From assembly GCA_963706835.1 (NCBI GenBank), contig CAVPOB010000012.1, positions 30,726 through 94,725 of the forward strand: a DNA stretch of 64,000 nt, given 5' to 3'. Below are positions 1-14,463 of this stretch, in pieces (position 1 is the first letter of the stretch; each line of letters opens with the position of its first letter). The notes under the pieces are model-generated. The model saw nothing but the letters and a program-made list of their open reading frames with translations, was not told the DNA's origin and searched no databases. Made by a program: the position numbers and the translations under genes. The stretch is from CAVXYG01 sp963706835 (lineage in GTDB: Bacteria > Actinomycetota > Actinomycetes > S36-B12 > GCA-2699445).

Positions 1-58
1 GATCGTGCTGCGCCGCGGCAGGAAGTCGGTCGGCGGCGTGCGCTTCCCGCTGCGCTGA
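1..58 (+). CDS. 3' end of an unidentified protein-coding gene (partial)
   Basis: The first 58 bases stay open in one frame and end at a TGA at 56-58, giving an Arg-rich C-terminal tail that ends GVRFPLR. Only 18 residues are visible, so no function can be assigned. The gene would lie just upstream of, and co-directional with, the rRNA promoters. It could also be a chance open frame. Confidence 0.35.
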   Translation, partial: IVLRRGRKSVGGVRFPLR

Positions 59-121
59 GTGCCGGAATCGACCACGTTGCGTAGTGTGACGCGGGTCGCA
101 CCAGATAGGGGCGGATCGGAT

Positions 122-150
122 TTGACCCCGGCGGCTGACCCGCCTAATGT
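122..150 (+). promoter_or_regulatory. rRNA operon promoter P1 (distal)
   Basis: TTGACC at 122-127 and TAATGT at 145-150 are separated by exactly 17 bp, a close match to the housekeeping sigma consensus. The promoter lies about 350 bp upstream of 16S in the position expected for the distal member of a tandem rRNA promoter pair. Confidence 0.65.
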
Positions 151-257
151 TCTACATGTCGCCGGGTGCGGCGGGCCGGAAGGCCTGAGAGCCCGGGGAT
201 CTCCCACCAGATCAACGGGGACCAGATCTGCTCGCAGATCGGCTCACTGAACCGAGG

Positions 258-286
258 TTGACTTCGGGTCAGACCGGGGGTAGGGT
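258..286 (+). promoter_or_regulatory. rRNA operon promoter P2 (proximal)
   Basis: TTGACT at 258-263 and TAGGGT at 281-286 are separated by 17 bp. It is the second housekeeping-type promoter in the leader and lies about 210 bp before the 16S 5' end. Tandem rRNA promoters are usual in actinobacteria. Confidence 0.7.
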
Positions 287-340
287 GAGAGGGTTGCCTC
301 AAAGGAAGCCGAAAGACTTCCCGAGATGTGCGTCCGCTCC

Positions 341-359
341 TTGAGAACTCAACAGCGTG
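341..359 (+). promoter_or_regulatory. rRNA leader antitermination/processing motif
   Basis: TTGAGAACTCAACAGCGTG matches the conserved leader motif found before 16S in many actinobacterial rRNA operons and linked to boxA-type antitermination and leader processing. A related TTGAGAACTGCATAGTGGA sequence recurs in the 16S-23S spacer just before 23S. The role is inferred from resemblance only. Confidence 0.5.
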
Positions 360-495
360 CCGAAAGTCAATGCCAAACATAACCCCGTCCGTGGGGGCCG
401 ATTCGTCGGCTGAAGCGAACGGATTCCTTTGGTAACGAGACAACGTCAAACGTTGTCTGTGCCAGATCTTCACTTCGTGAAGATGCCTAACAGCA

Positions 496-5476
<4,981 letters not shown>

Positions 5477-5543
5477 CTTTCTAGATCTATTCGCGTCCAC
5501 TATGCGGTTCCCGAGATATGGTCGGGAACATATCTCCATAGAG

Positions 5544-5661
5544 TTTCGGTGGTCATAGCGAAGGGGAAACGCCCGGTCACATTCCGAACCCGGAAGCTAA
5601 GCCCTTCAGCGCCGATGGTACTGCGCGGGTGACTGCGTGGGAGAGTAGGACGCCGCCGGAC
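5544..5661 (+). rRNA. rrf: 5S ribosomal RNA
   Basis: A 118-bp sequence follows 23S after a 67-bp spacer. It holds the standard 5S landmarks: TTCGGTGGTCATAGCG, GGAAACGCCCGGTCACATTCC, GAACCCGGAAGCTAAG and the terminal GGGAGAGTAGGACGCCGCCGGA. Its ends can pair to form helix I. It is immediately followed by a strong terminator. Confidence 0.96.
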
Positions 5662-5668
5662 ATTTTCA

Positions 5669-5707
5669 CTGTGGGCCAGTCATCGCGACTGGCCCACAGT
5701 TGTTTCT
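5669..5707 (+). terminator. rRNA operon terminator
   Basis: CTGTGGGCCAGTC (5669-5681) and GACTGGCCCACAG (5687-5699) form a perfect 13-bp stem with a 5-nt loop, followed by TTGTTTCT. This is an intrinsic terminator placed 8 bp after 5S. Confidence 0.93.
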
Positions 5708-5755
5708 GCGCGACACCGAGTGTGACGGGCGGTTGCATAGCCCCAAGGAGGCACC

Positions 5756-7387
5756 GTGGCTGAGGAGTCCGACGCAAGAGCCGATCAAGGATCCGGTGGC
5801 GTCGGTCGTGCGCCGAAGGGCGATGGCGGGCAGGATCGGGGCCGTTCAGGCGGAAGCGCGGGTTCCTCGGATCGCAAGCGAGCCGAGAAGCCCGGCGACC
5901 GTGGCGGTGCCGGCAAGGGGAACCAGTCCCGAGGGTCGGCGGGTCCGCCGCGCTCCTCCGGTGGGAGCCGCCGCCCCAACGATCCCCGCCAATCCGGCGA
6001 CACTCGTGGTCCCCGCAAGCAGAGTGGTCCGCGGACCCCACGTGCGGCCGACGACACGGGCCGTTCGGGCGACTCGCGTCGGCCGCCGCGGAATGAGGAG
6101 GCGCACCCCTCCCGAGACAGCCATTCGCGCCAGGTGTCCAGGCCTGGCGATGCGCGAGCCTCGGGGCCGTCGCGTGGTTCCTCCAACGGGGCAGCGGCGC
6201 GGCGAAGGGACGGATCCGGGGCCGCGGGAGGGCAGGGCCGCGGGGAGCGCAGCGGGTCCCGGCCGGCGGACCGTGGCGGGAAGCCGGCGGATCGCGGCGG
6301 AGAGCGTGGCGGGTCCCGGCCAACCAACCGAGGCGGGAAGCCGGCGGACCGTGGTGGAGAGCGTGGCGGGTCCCGGCCAACCAACCGAGGCGGGAAGCCG
6401 GCGGATCGCGGTGGAGAGCGCGGCGGGTCCCGCCCTGCGGACCGTGGCGTGAAGCCGGCGGATCGCGGTGGAGAGCGCGGCGGGTCCCGCCCTGCGGACC
6501 GTGGCGGGAAGCCGGCGGACCGTGGCGGGGAGCGCGGCGGGAAGCCTGCGGACCGAGGCGGAAACCGGAGCGGGGGCGCCCCGGACCGATCGGGTGGATC
6601 GCCCAGGTCGCGCCGTCCCAACGACGAGCGCTCCCGGAGGCCGGGTGCGCCGGCAGATCGGGACCGCAGGGGAAGACACAGCAACGACGGGGCCGACGGG
6701 AGCGATCGCAGGCCTCAGGACGGCCCGAAGCGGCCGTGGATTCCGCAGGACGTGACCGGCACCGAACTGGAGCGGCCGGTCCTTGCCGAACTACGCACGC
6801 TGCCGGAGACCCTCGCCAAGCGCGTCGCGCAACACCTGGTGATGGTGGGGCGGTTGATGGAGGAGGATCCGCAAGAAGCGACAGCCCATGCGTTGGCGGC
6901 CCGCGACTTGGCTCCCCGAGTCGGGATGCTGCGCGAGACCTACGGTATCGCCGCCTACAGCGCCGGCGATTTCGGCACAGCGCTGCGCGAACTGCGTGCC
7001 GCGCGACGGATCACGGGCGGGGACGACCTGCTGCCGCTCATCGCCGACTGCGAGCGCGGGCTGGGCCGGCCGGACAAGGCACTGGAGGTCGTGGCGGAGG
7101 CGCCACAACGGCTTCCCGCGGCCACGGCGGTGGAGCTGCTGATCGTCGGCGCCGGGGCTCGTCGGGACCTGGGCGACCCCGATGCGGCGGTTCTCATGCT
7201 GCAACTGCCACAGTTGAACGCCGCGGTGGGGCCCGACTGGTTGCCGCGGTTGCGCTTCGCCTACGCCGATGCGCTGCTGGCGGCCGGGCGCGCCGAGGAT
7301 GCGCAGCGCTGGTACACGCTGGCGGACGAGGCCGACGTCGAGGGCCTGCTGGTGTGGCCGGACGAGGAGGACGGGGCCGAAGCGTGA
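5756..7387 (+). CDS. TPR-like protein with long disordered Arg/Gly-rich repeat N-terminus
   Basis: The GTG start is preceded by AAGGAGG at a good distance. The 543-residue product has two halves. Residues 1 to about 320 are hydrophilic, low-complexity and rich in Arg, Gly, Ser, Pro and Asp, with a 19-residue tandem repeat (GGSRPxxRGGKPADRGGER) at about 165-270. Residues about 325-543 form a helical TPR-like domain that opens with KRPWIPQDVTGTEL and carries the AHALAARDLAPRVG-type helices. The C-terminal half followed directly by a NagD-like phosphatase is a common actinobacterial arrangement. It overlaps the phosphatase start by 4 bp (GTGA), so translation is probably coupled. Function is unknown; the basic disordered tail could bind nucleic acid, which is inference. 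Confidence 0.85.
   Translation: MAEESDARADQGSGGVGRAPKGDGGQDRGRSGGSAGSSDRKRAEKPGDRGGAGKGNQSRGSAGPPRSSGGSRRPNDPRQSGDTRGPRKQSGPRTPRAADDTGRSGDSRRPPRNEEAHPSRDSHSRQVSRPGDARASGPSRGSSNGAAARRRDGSGAAGGQGRGERSGSRPADRGGKPADRGGERGGSRPTNRGGKPADRGGERGGSRPTNRGGKPADRGGERGGSRPADRGVKPADRGGERGGSRPADRGGKPADRGGERGGKPADRGGNRSGGAPDRSGGSPRSRRPNDERSRRPGAPADRDRRGRHSNDGADGSDRRPQDGPKRPWIPQDVTGTELERPVLAELRTLPETLAKRVAQHLVMVGRLMEEDPQEATAHALAARDLAPRVGMLRETYGIAAYSAGDFGTALRELRAARRITGGDDLLPLIADCERGLGRPDKALEVVAEAPQRLPAATAVELLIVGAGARRDLGDPDAAVLMLQLPQLNAAVGPDWLPRLRFAYADALLAAGRAEDAQRWYTLADEADVEGLLVWPDEEDGAEA
6251..6570 (+). repeat. In-gene tandem repeat, 57-bp unit
   Basis: About five to six imperfect copies of a 57-bp unit encode the 19-residue GGSRPxxRGGKPADRGGER repeat in the disordered half of the TPR protein. 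The copies differ by a few third-position and conservative changes, and the last ones are shortened. The unit is a multiple of three, so the array can expand and contract without breaking the frame. Confidence 0.85.
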
Positions 7388-8370
7388 GTGTGCTGAGCCG
7401 CTATGACGCACTGCTGCTGGACCTCGACGGCGTGGTCTACCGGGGACGGCACGCCGTGCCCCACGCGGTCCGTGTGCTGCAGTCGGCGCAGGAGACCGGG
7501 GTCCGGCTGGGCTTCGTGACGAACAATGCCGCCCGCCCGCCCGCGGAAGTGGCCCAGCATCTGCAACAGCTGGGCCTGTCCTGCAGCGACGAGCAGGTCG
7601 TGACCAGCGCTCAGGTTGGGGCGGACCTCCTCGCCGAACGCGTCGCGCCGGGTAGCCGCGTGCTCGCGGTTGGGGGACCCGGCGTCGCTCTTGCCGTGGC
7701 AGCCCTCGGGTTCGTGCCGGTACACGTGGCGCAGGAACAGGACAAGGGCCTCAGCGACATCGAGATCGCCGATTCGGTGGTCGGGGTGCTGCAGGGCTTC
7801 GGACCGGATGTCTCCTGGCGTGACCTGGCGGTGGCGTCCTACGCGGTCGCGGGGGGCGCTGCGTGGGTGGCGACCAATCTGGACCGGACCATTCCCCGCG
7901 CGGACGGCATCGCTCCGGGCAACGGCACCTTGGTGGCAGCGGTCAGCGCTGCGACGGGCGTGACACCACCAGCTGCTGGGAAGCCGGCCGCGGCGATGAT
8001 GCAGCGAGCCGCGCAGCGCCTGCAGGCGCGGCGGGCGCTGGCCGTGGGCGACCGACTCGACACCGACATCGCCGGGGCGCGGGCTGCTGGCATCGACTCG
8101 CTGCTCGTGCTGACCGGTGTCACCACGACCGGCGGACTGCTCGCGGCCCGGGCTTCCGAGCGGCCGACCTACGTCGCGGCCGACCTGCGCGGGCTGCTGC
8201 GCGACCTGCCCGCGCTGGACGAGAACCAGCCGCTGCCGGATGATCAGGCCGGGGCGGATGCGGCGGCCGCGGCCGTGCTGCTGCGGTCGTGGCGGGACTC
8301 GGCCACCGCGGCCGGCGCAGCGGAGCGGATTACGGCGCTTCTTGACGCCGCAGGAAGCACGTCAGCGTAG
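7384..8370 (+). CDS. HAD-superfamily class IIA phosphatase (NagD-like)
   Basis: This 328-residue sugar-phosphatase-like HAD hydrolase starts at GTG 7384, overlapping the previous stop by 4 bp. Motif I is LLLDLDGVVYRG near residue 10 (catalytic Asp pair), motif II is GFVTNNAARP, and motif IV is VGDRLDTDIAGARAAGIDSL near residue 220, followed by VLTGVT. This pattern defines the NagD/p-nitrophenylphosphatase class with a C2 cap. The physiological substrate is unknown. The last 41 bp overlap the convergent thioesterase gene. Confidence 0.92.
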   Translation: MSVLSRYDALLLDLDGVVYRGRHAVPHAVRVLQSAQETGVRLGFVTNNAARPPAEVAQHLQQLGLSCSDEQVVTSAQVGADLLAERVAPGSRVLAVGGPGVALAVAALGFVPVHVAQEQDKGLSDIEIADSVVGVLQGFGPDVSWRDLAVASYAVAGGAAWVATNLDRTIPRADGIAPGNGTLVAAVSAATGVTPPAAGKPAAAMMQRAAQRLQARRALAVGDRLDTDIAGARAAGIDSLLVLTGVTTTGGLLAARASERPTYVAADLRGLLRDLPALDENQPLPDDQAGADAAAAAVLLRSWRDSATAAGAAERITALLDAAGSTSA

Positions 8371-8752
8371 CCGAGCACACCAGATCGCCGTTGTCGTCGG
8401 TGATCTCGATGCTGTGCGTGGTCAGGGTCCGGCCGAGGCGCACCGGCACTGCGACCGCGTGCACGCTGCCCTTCCGGGCGGCCTTGTGGTGGGTGCAGTG
8501 CAGGGACACCCCGACCGGCAAGTGGTCGGGGCCGGCATGGACGGCGGCGGCGATGGATCCGACGGTCTCGGCCAGGACGGCCGATGCCCCGCCGTGCAGC
8601 AGTCCGAACGGCTGCGTGTTGCCCGCCACCGGCATGCTGGCGCCGACCTGCGCCATCGAGGCGTCGGTGATGACGATGCCCATCGATTCGGCCAGGGCGC
8701 CGCGGAAGCCGTTCAACGCTGCGACGGCATCCTCCGGGGTCGGGTGCTTCAT
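8330..8752 (-). CDS. Hotdog-fold thioesterase (PaaI family)
   Basis: The 140-residue protein starts at the ATG encoding MKHPTPEDAV. It carries the PaaI/4HBT signature GLLHGGASAVLAET, in which the HGG and downstream acidic residue line the active site, then VGVSLHCTHHKAARKG. It probably hydrolyses acyl-CoA thioesters, perhaps aromatic ones or metabolic by-products. It lies 32 bp downstream of the ABC transporter on the same strand, and its 3' end overlaps the phosphatase gene tail to tail. Confidence 0.87.
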   Translation of the reverse strand: MKHPTPEDAVAALNGFRGALAESMGIVITDASMAQVGASMPVAGNTQPFGLLHGGASAVLAETVGSIAAAVHAGPDHLPVGVSLHCTHHKAARKGSVHAVAVPVRLGRTLTTHSIEITDDNGDLVCSATLTCFLRRQEAP

Positions 8753-8784
8753 ACCCCCACTGTAGGTCGTATCGCCGGCCCCGC

Positions 8785-10581
8785 TCAGGCCATGAAGCCC
8801 CCGGATTGCCGGCGCCACAGCGCGGCGTAGGCGCCGCCGCTCGCCAGCAGCTCCGCCGGCGGCCCCTGCTCGACGATCCGGCCCGCTGCCATGACGACGA
8901 TGCGGTCCATGCTGGCGACGGTGGACAGCCGGTGGGCGATGACCAGTGTCGTGCGGCCGGTCATGGCTTCGTCCAGCGCCGCCTGGATCTCCGCCTCGCT
9001 CTGGCTGTCCAATGCGCTGGTGGCCTCGTCCAGGATGAGGATGCTGGCGTCCTTCAGGATCGCCCGGGCGATGGCGATGCGCTGCCGCTGCCCCCCGGAC
9101 AGCTTCACGCCGCGCTCGCCGACCAGCGTGGCGAACCCTTCCGGCAGCGCCTCGATGAAGTCCAGCGCCTGCGCTTTGGCGGCCGCGGCGCGCACCTCCT
9201 CCGCCGTGGCCTCCGGCTTGCCGTAGGCGATGTTGTCCCCGAGGGAGCGGTGGAAGAGCAGCGGCTCCTGCGGGACGTAGGCGATGGCGCGCCGCAGCGA
9301 GGCCTGTGACACCTCGCGCAGGTCCTGGCCGTCGATCAGGATGCGTCCGCCGTTCACGTCGGAGAACCGCAGCAGCAGACGGGTCAGAGTGGTCTTGCCG
9401 CTGCCCGATTGCCCGACCAGGCCGATCCGCTCCCCGGGCCGAATGGTGAGATCGAAGCCGTCGAACAGGGGGTCATCGCCGCTGACCCTCGTGGGCGAAG
9501 GAGACGTTCTCGAAGCGCACCTCGCCGGGACCGGGCAGCAGCGGCGCGTCGGTCCGGTCGGCCACCATCGGCGGCTCGTTGAGGATCTCCACCATGTCGT
9601 GGGCATCGCCGAGGATCTTGGTGTAGTTGCGCAGAATCTGATTGATCTGCCACAGGTTCTCCGTGACGACCAGGGTGTAGGTCACCGCCAGGTAGATCCC
9701 GGGGATGTCGATGGCGTCGTACTGCGCGGCCAGCACCGCCGCAACGACGGCCCCGATATTCGTCAGCGCCATCACGGTGGAGAAGATCGTGCTGTACCCG
9801 AGGAAGGCCCGCATGACCCTCAGGTCGGCGTCGACCCACCGATCCGATATCTCCCGCGCCCCGAGCTGCTCGGCTTCTTCCGACCCGTGGGCCTTCACCG
9901 CGGAGATGTTCGTCATGACGTCGGAGAGGAAGCCGGTCATGCGTGTGGAGGCCTGCGCCTCGGCGACGCTGAGGCGCTCCAGCCGGGGTCGGGACGCGAA
10001 CACCGCGGCGGCGAAGATCAGGCACATCACCGCCAGGAACAGGGCGTACTGCCACAGGACGAAGCGAGGATCACCACGGCCGCCACGACGGTGGTCAGCA
10101 CCGGGATCACCTGCCAGACCACGGTTTCGCCGAGCAGGTCGTAGGCGCCGGTGAGCTTGTTCGCCTGCGAGACCAGCGCTCCGCTGAAGCGGTCGGCGTG
10201 GAAGGACATGCTCTGCGTGGTGAGGTGGTCGAAGACCCGCTGGTACAAGTCGCGCATTCCGCGCAGCACCGCGGTCCACATGACGTAGAGCGTGATGCGC
10301 CAACCGACGACCTGCCCGAACACTTGACTGCCCGCGTACCCGGCGATGAGGCCGGCGGAATCGGCCAGCGTCACGCCACCTGTCTGGATGCGGCCCAGCA
10401 GCTCGGCGATCAGCAGCGGTCCCACGAACCCCGCCGCCAGCACGGTGAGGACCGGCAAGATCAGCGAGAGCGCCAGGCGCCACGGCGTTCCCCTCGCCAC
10501 CGACCAGAACAGCAGGAGGGTGGCCCGCGTCTGATCGCTGGACGATGACGGGCCGATGCCCGCCGCATCTGCCTGCGCCAT
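8785..10581 (-). CDS. ABC-type exporter, fused membrane and ATPase domains (two apparent frameshifts)
   Basis: The gene reads from ATG at 10581 (MAQADAAGIGPSSSS) through six expected membrane helices into an ATPase domain with Walker A GLVGQSGSGKTTL, Q-loop YVPQEPLLFHRS, signature VKLSGGQRQRIAIAR and Walker B ILILDEATSALD. It ends AYAALWRRQSGGFMA. The frame breaks near 10060 (before FVLWQYALFL) and near 9485 (after VSFAHEG) but returns to the original frame. Total length is exactly 599 codons, typical for a homodimerising or heterodimerising ABC exporter. Compensating +1/-1 indels at a family-normal length point to sequencing error rather than a dead gene. Substrate is unknown. Confidence 0.85.
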
Positions 10582-10654
10582 ACCGACATGGTCGCCCCCG
10601 CTCGCCCCGGTCGCGGGGTGTGCCGAGAAATCGAGCGGCAGTAGCCTGCCGGTG

Positions 10655-11124
10655 ATGGACCGTGACCGCGACGACGAGGGCCGGGCCCGCAACGCCCGGC
10701 CGCGCGATGGCCTGGGCCGGCCGCTGCCGCGCGGCAGCCGACGGGGAACCGACGATGCCGGAGGATCTGGCGCTGGACGACCGGCAGACGCTGCGAACTG
10801 GCCCAGCAGTTGCTGGATGCCGGGCCGGCCGTTCCACGCCCACGAAGTGCTGGAGGCCGCTGGAAGGCGGGTGCAGGACGCCGACGCCCGTCGCTGCTGG
10901 CAGGGGCTGGCGCAGTTGGCGGTCGGCCTGACCCATGCGGCGCGGGGCAACGACGATCGGTGCCGCAGCCCTGGTCGCCCGCGGCCGGGACCGTCTGACG
11001 GCGGTGGCCGCCCATGCCGCCCCCGTGCGACGTCGCCGCGGTCATCGCCTGGGCGGATGCTTGGCTGGCCGGTGACCGGGGACGTCGGCTGCTGCTCATC
11101 GGTCGCGCCGATGGTGCCCCGTAG
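10655..11124 (+). pseudogene. DUF309-family protein, multiply frameshifted
   Basis: Fragments in all three frames assemble into a DUF309 protein of about 155 residues. The N-terminus is MDRDRDDEGRARNARPRD..GRPLPRG, then DLALDDRQTL, then the hallmark GRPFHAHEVLEAA and WQGLAQLAVGLTHAARGN, then GRDRLTAVAAHAA and AWADAWLAG near the end. At least four frame changes are needed. The family is helical and of unknown function. All the pieces are in the correct order at the correct distances, so the breaks may be sequence errors, as in the flanking exporter and polA. Confidence 0.6.
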
Positions 11125-11133
11125 GATCGGCGG

Positions 11134-13817
11134 GTGACGACGCGCCCCCGCCTGCTGCTGATGGATGGCCACTCGCTGGCGTACCGGGCCTTCCACGCAT
11201 TGCCGGTGGAGAACTTCGCCACGACGACCGGTCAGCCCACCAACGCGGTCTACGGCTTCACCTCGATGCTCATCAACCTGTTGCGCGACGAGCAGCCGAC
11301 GCATCTCGCGGTGGCCTTCGATGTGTCCCGGCAGACCTTCCGCAGCGAGCAGTTCCCGCAGTACAAGGCCAACCGCAGCGCCAGTCCGCCGGAGTTCTCC
11401 GGGCAGGTGGCGCTGATCCATGAGGTCCTCGACGCGATGGACATCGTCACGCGTCGAGCTGCCCGGCTACGAGGCCGACGACATCATCGCCACGCTGGCG
11501 CGGCGGGCGGAGGAGGCCGGGTTCGATGTGCTGATCATCAGCGGCGACCGCGATGCCGTGCAGCTCGTCGATGACGACCACGACGCTGCTGTATCCGCGC
11601 AAGGGCGTCTCCGACCTGGCCCGGATGACGCCCCAGGCGGTGCTCGACGAAGTACAAGGTCGTCGCCGCAGCAGTACCCGGACCTGGCCGCTCTGGTGGG
11701 GGAGACCAGCGACAACCTGCCGGGCGATCCCCGGCGTGGGGCCGGGCTTCGCCGCCAAGTGGCTGGCGCAGTTCGGCACGCTGGACGCAGCTGCTGCAGC
11801 GGGCCGGCGAGGTCACCGGCAAGAAGGGCGAGGCGCTGCGGGCGCACCTGGAGCAGGTGCGCACCAACCGCGCGCTGAACGCCCTGGTCGACCGACCTGT
11901 CCCTGCCGGTGGAGCTGACCGATCTGCAGCGGCACGACTTCGATCGCGCGAAGGTGCACGAGGTCTTCGACGCCCTGGAGTTCCGGGTGCTGCGCGACCG
12001 GCTGTTCGACTATCTCGTCCGACCAGGTCGGACCGGCCGGGGAGCGGGCCGAGGTCGAAGTGTCCGAAGTGGCCCCCGGAGCGTTCGGGGACTGGCTGGC
12101 CGCGCACGCGCCGTCCGGCGGGCCGCGCGTGGCGGTGGCCGTGCAGGGCGCGTGGGGCCAGGGCACCGGCCGGATCGATGCCGTGGCGGTGGCCGCCGGC
12201 GACGGGTCGGTGGCCTACCTGGATCTGCAGACCTGCGCCGCAAGCCGATGCCGATGCGGTGCGCGACATGCTGGCCGACGGCACGATCCCCAAGGCCATG
12301 CACGATGCGAAGGGGCCGCTGCTGGCGCTGCGGGCCCGGGGCTGGGCAAGTGGCGGGCCTCGCCAGCGACACGGCGCTGGCCGCCTACCTGGCGATGCCC
12401 GGTCAGCGCAGCTTCGACCTGGCGGATCTCGTGGCGCGCTTCCTGCAGCGCGACATCGGCACCGGCGCCGAATCCGGCGATCAACTGGCGCTCGGGCTGA
12501 CCGAGGACGCCGCGACCGCCGCTGGGGGAGCAGGCCCGCGCCATCCTCGATCTGGCCGACGTGCTGGACGCCCGGCTGGCTGCTGCGGACACGCTGGGCC
12601 TGCTGTCGGAGCTGGAACTGCCGCTGCAGGCGGTGCTGGTCGGGATGGAAGCGGTCGGGATCGCCGTGGACCGGCCCGGGCTGGAGGAGCTGGAGCGCAC
12701 CTTCGCCGATCGGATGGCCGCGGCGGAGTCCGAGGCCCACCTGCTGGCGGGCCACCCCTTCAATCTGGGCTCGCCCAAGCAGTTGCAGGTGGTGCTGTTC
12801 GACGAGCGGGGCCTGCCGAAGACCAAGCGGATCAAGACCGGCTACACCACCGACGCCGACGCGCTGGCGTCGCTGTTCGCCGCGACGGAGGATCCGCTCC
12901 TGGAGACGCTGCTGCGCTGGCGCGACGTGTCCAAGCTGCGCCAGACGGTCGCCGGGCTGCTGCCGCTGGTGGACGCTGAGGGCAGGATCCACACCACGTT
13001 CCAGCAGACCGTCGCGGCCACCGGCCGCTTGTCCAGCGCCGACCCCAACCTGCAGAACATCCCGATCCGGACCGTCGAAGGGCGTCGGATCCGCGGTTGC
13101 TTCGTGGCCGGGCCGCAGTACGAGGCGCTGATGACCGCCGACTACAGCCAGATCGAGATGCGCATCATGGCGCACCTGTCCGCCGATGAGGGACTCATCG
13201 ATGCCTTCCGCTCCGGGGAGGATCTGCACACCACCGTCGCGTCACGGGTCTTCAGCTGCCCGCCGGAGGAGGTGGATGCGGAGAAGCGCCGTCGGATCAA
13301 GGCGATGTCCTACGGACTGGCCTACGGGTTGAGCGCGTACGGGCTGTCGCAGCAGCTCGGCATCGAGGTCGATGAGGCGCGGGGTCTCATGGCGGAGTAC
13401 TTCGCCCGGTTCGGCGGGGTGCGGGACTACCTGCACGAGGTGGTGGAGCGGGCCCGGTCCACCGGGTACACGGCAACCATGATGGGGCGGCGACGCTACC
13501 TGCCGGACCTGTCCAGCGACTTGCGTCAGCGGCGCGAGATGGCCGAGCGGATGGCGCTGAACGCGCCCATCCAGGGATCGGCGGCCGACATCATGAAGGT
13601 CGCGATGATCCGGGTGCACGGCGCGCTGGCAGAGTCGGGGCTCGGCAGCAGGATGCTGCTGCAGGTGCACGACGAACTGGTGCTCGAAGTGGCCCCGGGC
13701 GAGGCTGACGACGTCTCGGAACTGGTCAGGCGGGAGATGGCTGGCGCGGCAGACCTGTCCGTCCCGCTCGACGTCAGCGTTGGGGTGGGATCGTCCTGGG
13801 AGACCGCTGGGCACTGA
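11134..13817 (+). CDS. polA: DNA polymerase I (N-terminal half broken by about ten apparent frameshifts)
   Basis: From GTG 11134 the sequence reads LLLMDGHSLAYRAFHALP, the start of a PolA 5'-3' exonuclease domain, with PGYEADDIIATLARRAEEAG and ISGDRDAVQLVDDD following in shifted frames. A degenerate 3'-5' exonuclease region follows at about 12040-12530. From about 12530 the frame is clean to the stop. The polymerase motifs are A (TADYSQIEMRIMAH), B/O-helix (RRRIKAMSYGLAYGLSAYG) and C (LLQVHDELVLEVA). Overall length, about 894 codons, is right for actinobacterial PolA. The enzyme fills gaps in excision repair and removes RNA primers. Roughly ten frame changes between 11447 and 12530 in an important gene suggest sequence errors. 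Confidence 0.88.
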
Positions 13818-14015
13818 CCCAGTCCCGCCCAGCCAGGGTCTGTCGCGTCCCGGACCGGCGGCGCGGTGGGCGGTCATGCTGCCCGCGACGGCGGTCGGTG
13901 CTGCAGCCACCCATCGTGGCTCGGCGCAATCGGGAGTGTGGTGGGCATCCCGGTTCTGCGCCCTTGGCGTCGGCACTAGACGTGGGGGTGGAGTTGCTGC
14001 CACGTGGGCCAGGTG

Positions 14016-14240
14016 TGCACCCGATTCCGGGGTTTGCACCCGCCGCGGGGGCGGAACGTCCGGTATGCGGGGCAGGTGTGCACCCGATTCGGGGGTTTGC
14101 ACCCGCTGCGGGGGCGGAACCGGCCGGATCTGGGCCGAGAGCCACCGTCCCGGGTGCAAACCCCCATAACGGGTGCACTGTTGCCGCCACGGAGGCCCTC
14201 GCAGCCCCCATTCCAGGTGCAAACCCCCGGATCGGGTGCA
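14016..14240. repeat. Paired-dyad intergenic element, copy A
   Basis: This is the core of a 225-bp element in the 646-bp gap between polA and the sirtuin gene. TGCACC motifs lie at 14016, 14035, 14079 and 14098. The inverted motif GGGTGCA (AGGTGCA at 14215) lies at 14152, 14171, 14215 and 14234. Spacings are 19 within pairs, 63 between pairs and 54 across the centre. Within each pair the sequence is TGCACCCG-NNN-CGGGG followed by TTTGCACCCG. The left spacer carries GGGGGCGGAACGTCCGG, and the right spacer carries ACTGTTGCCGCCACGGAGG. The rest of the gap (13818-14012, 14245-14463) holds no gene I can support. It has element-flank sequence shared with copy D: GCGCAATCGGGAGTGTGGTG on the left and CAGGAACCGCA on the right. 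Confidence 0.9.
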
Positions 14241-14463
14241 GAGTTCCCATACCGGGGACGCCCGCCCAGTCGGGCACCGGCACTGGCAGGAACCGCAACT
14301 CCGTCCCGCCCAGCAGGACCGCGAAGCGCCGCATGCGCCCGGGAACGGCGGCCACCCCAGCTGTCGCCAGTGGCAATGGACCACGATGATGCAGCCCGTT
14401 CCATCACCTCGTCGGGCCAGGCCCCATCCGCGACCGGCCGCCGAGGGGCTGGCCTTGTGATCT

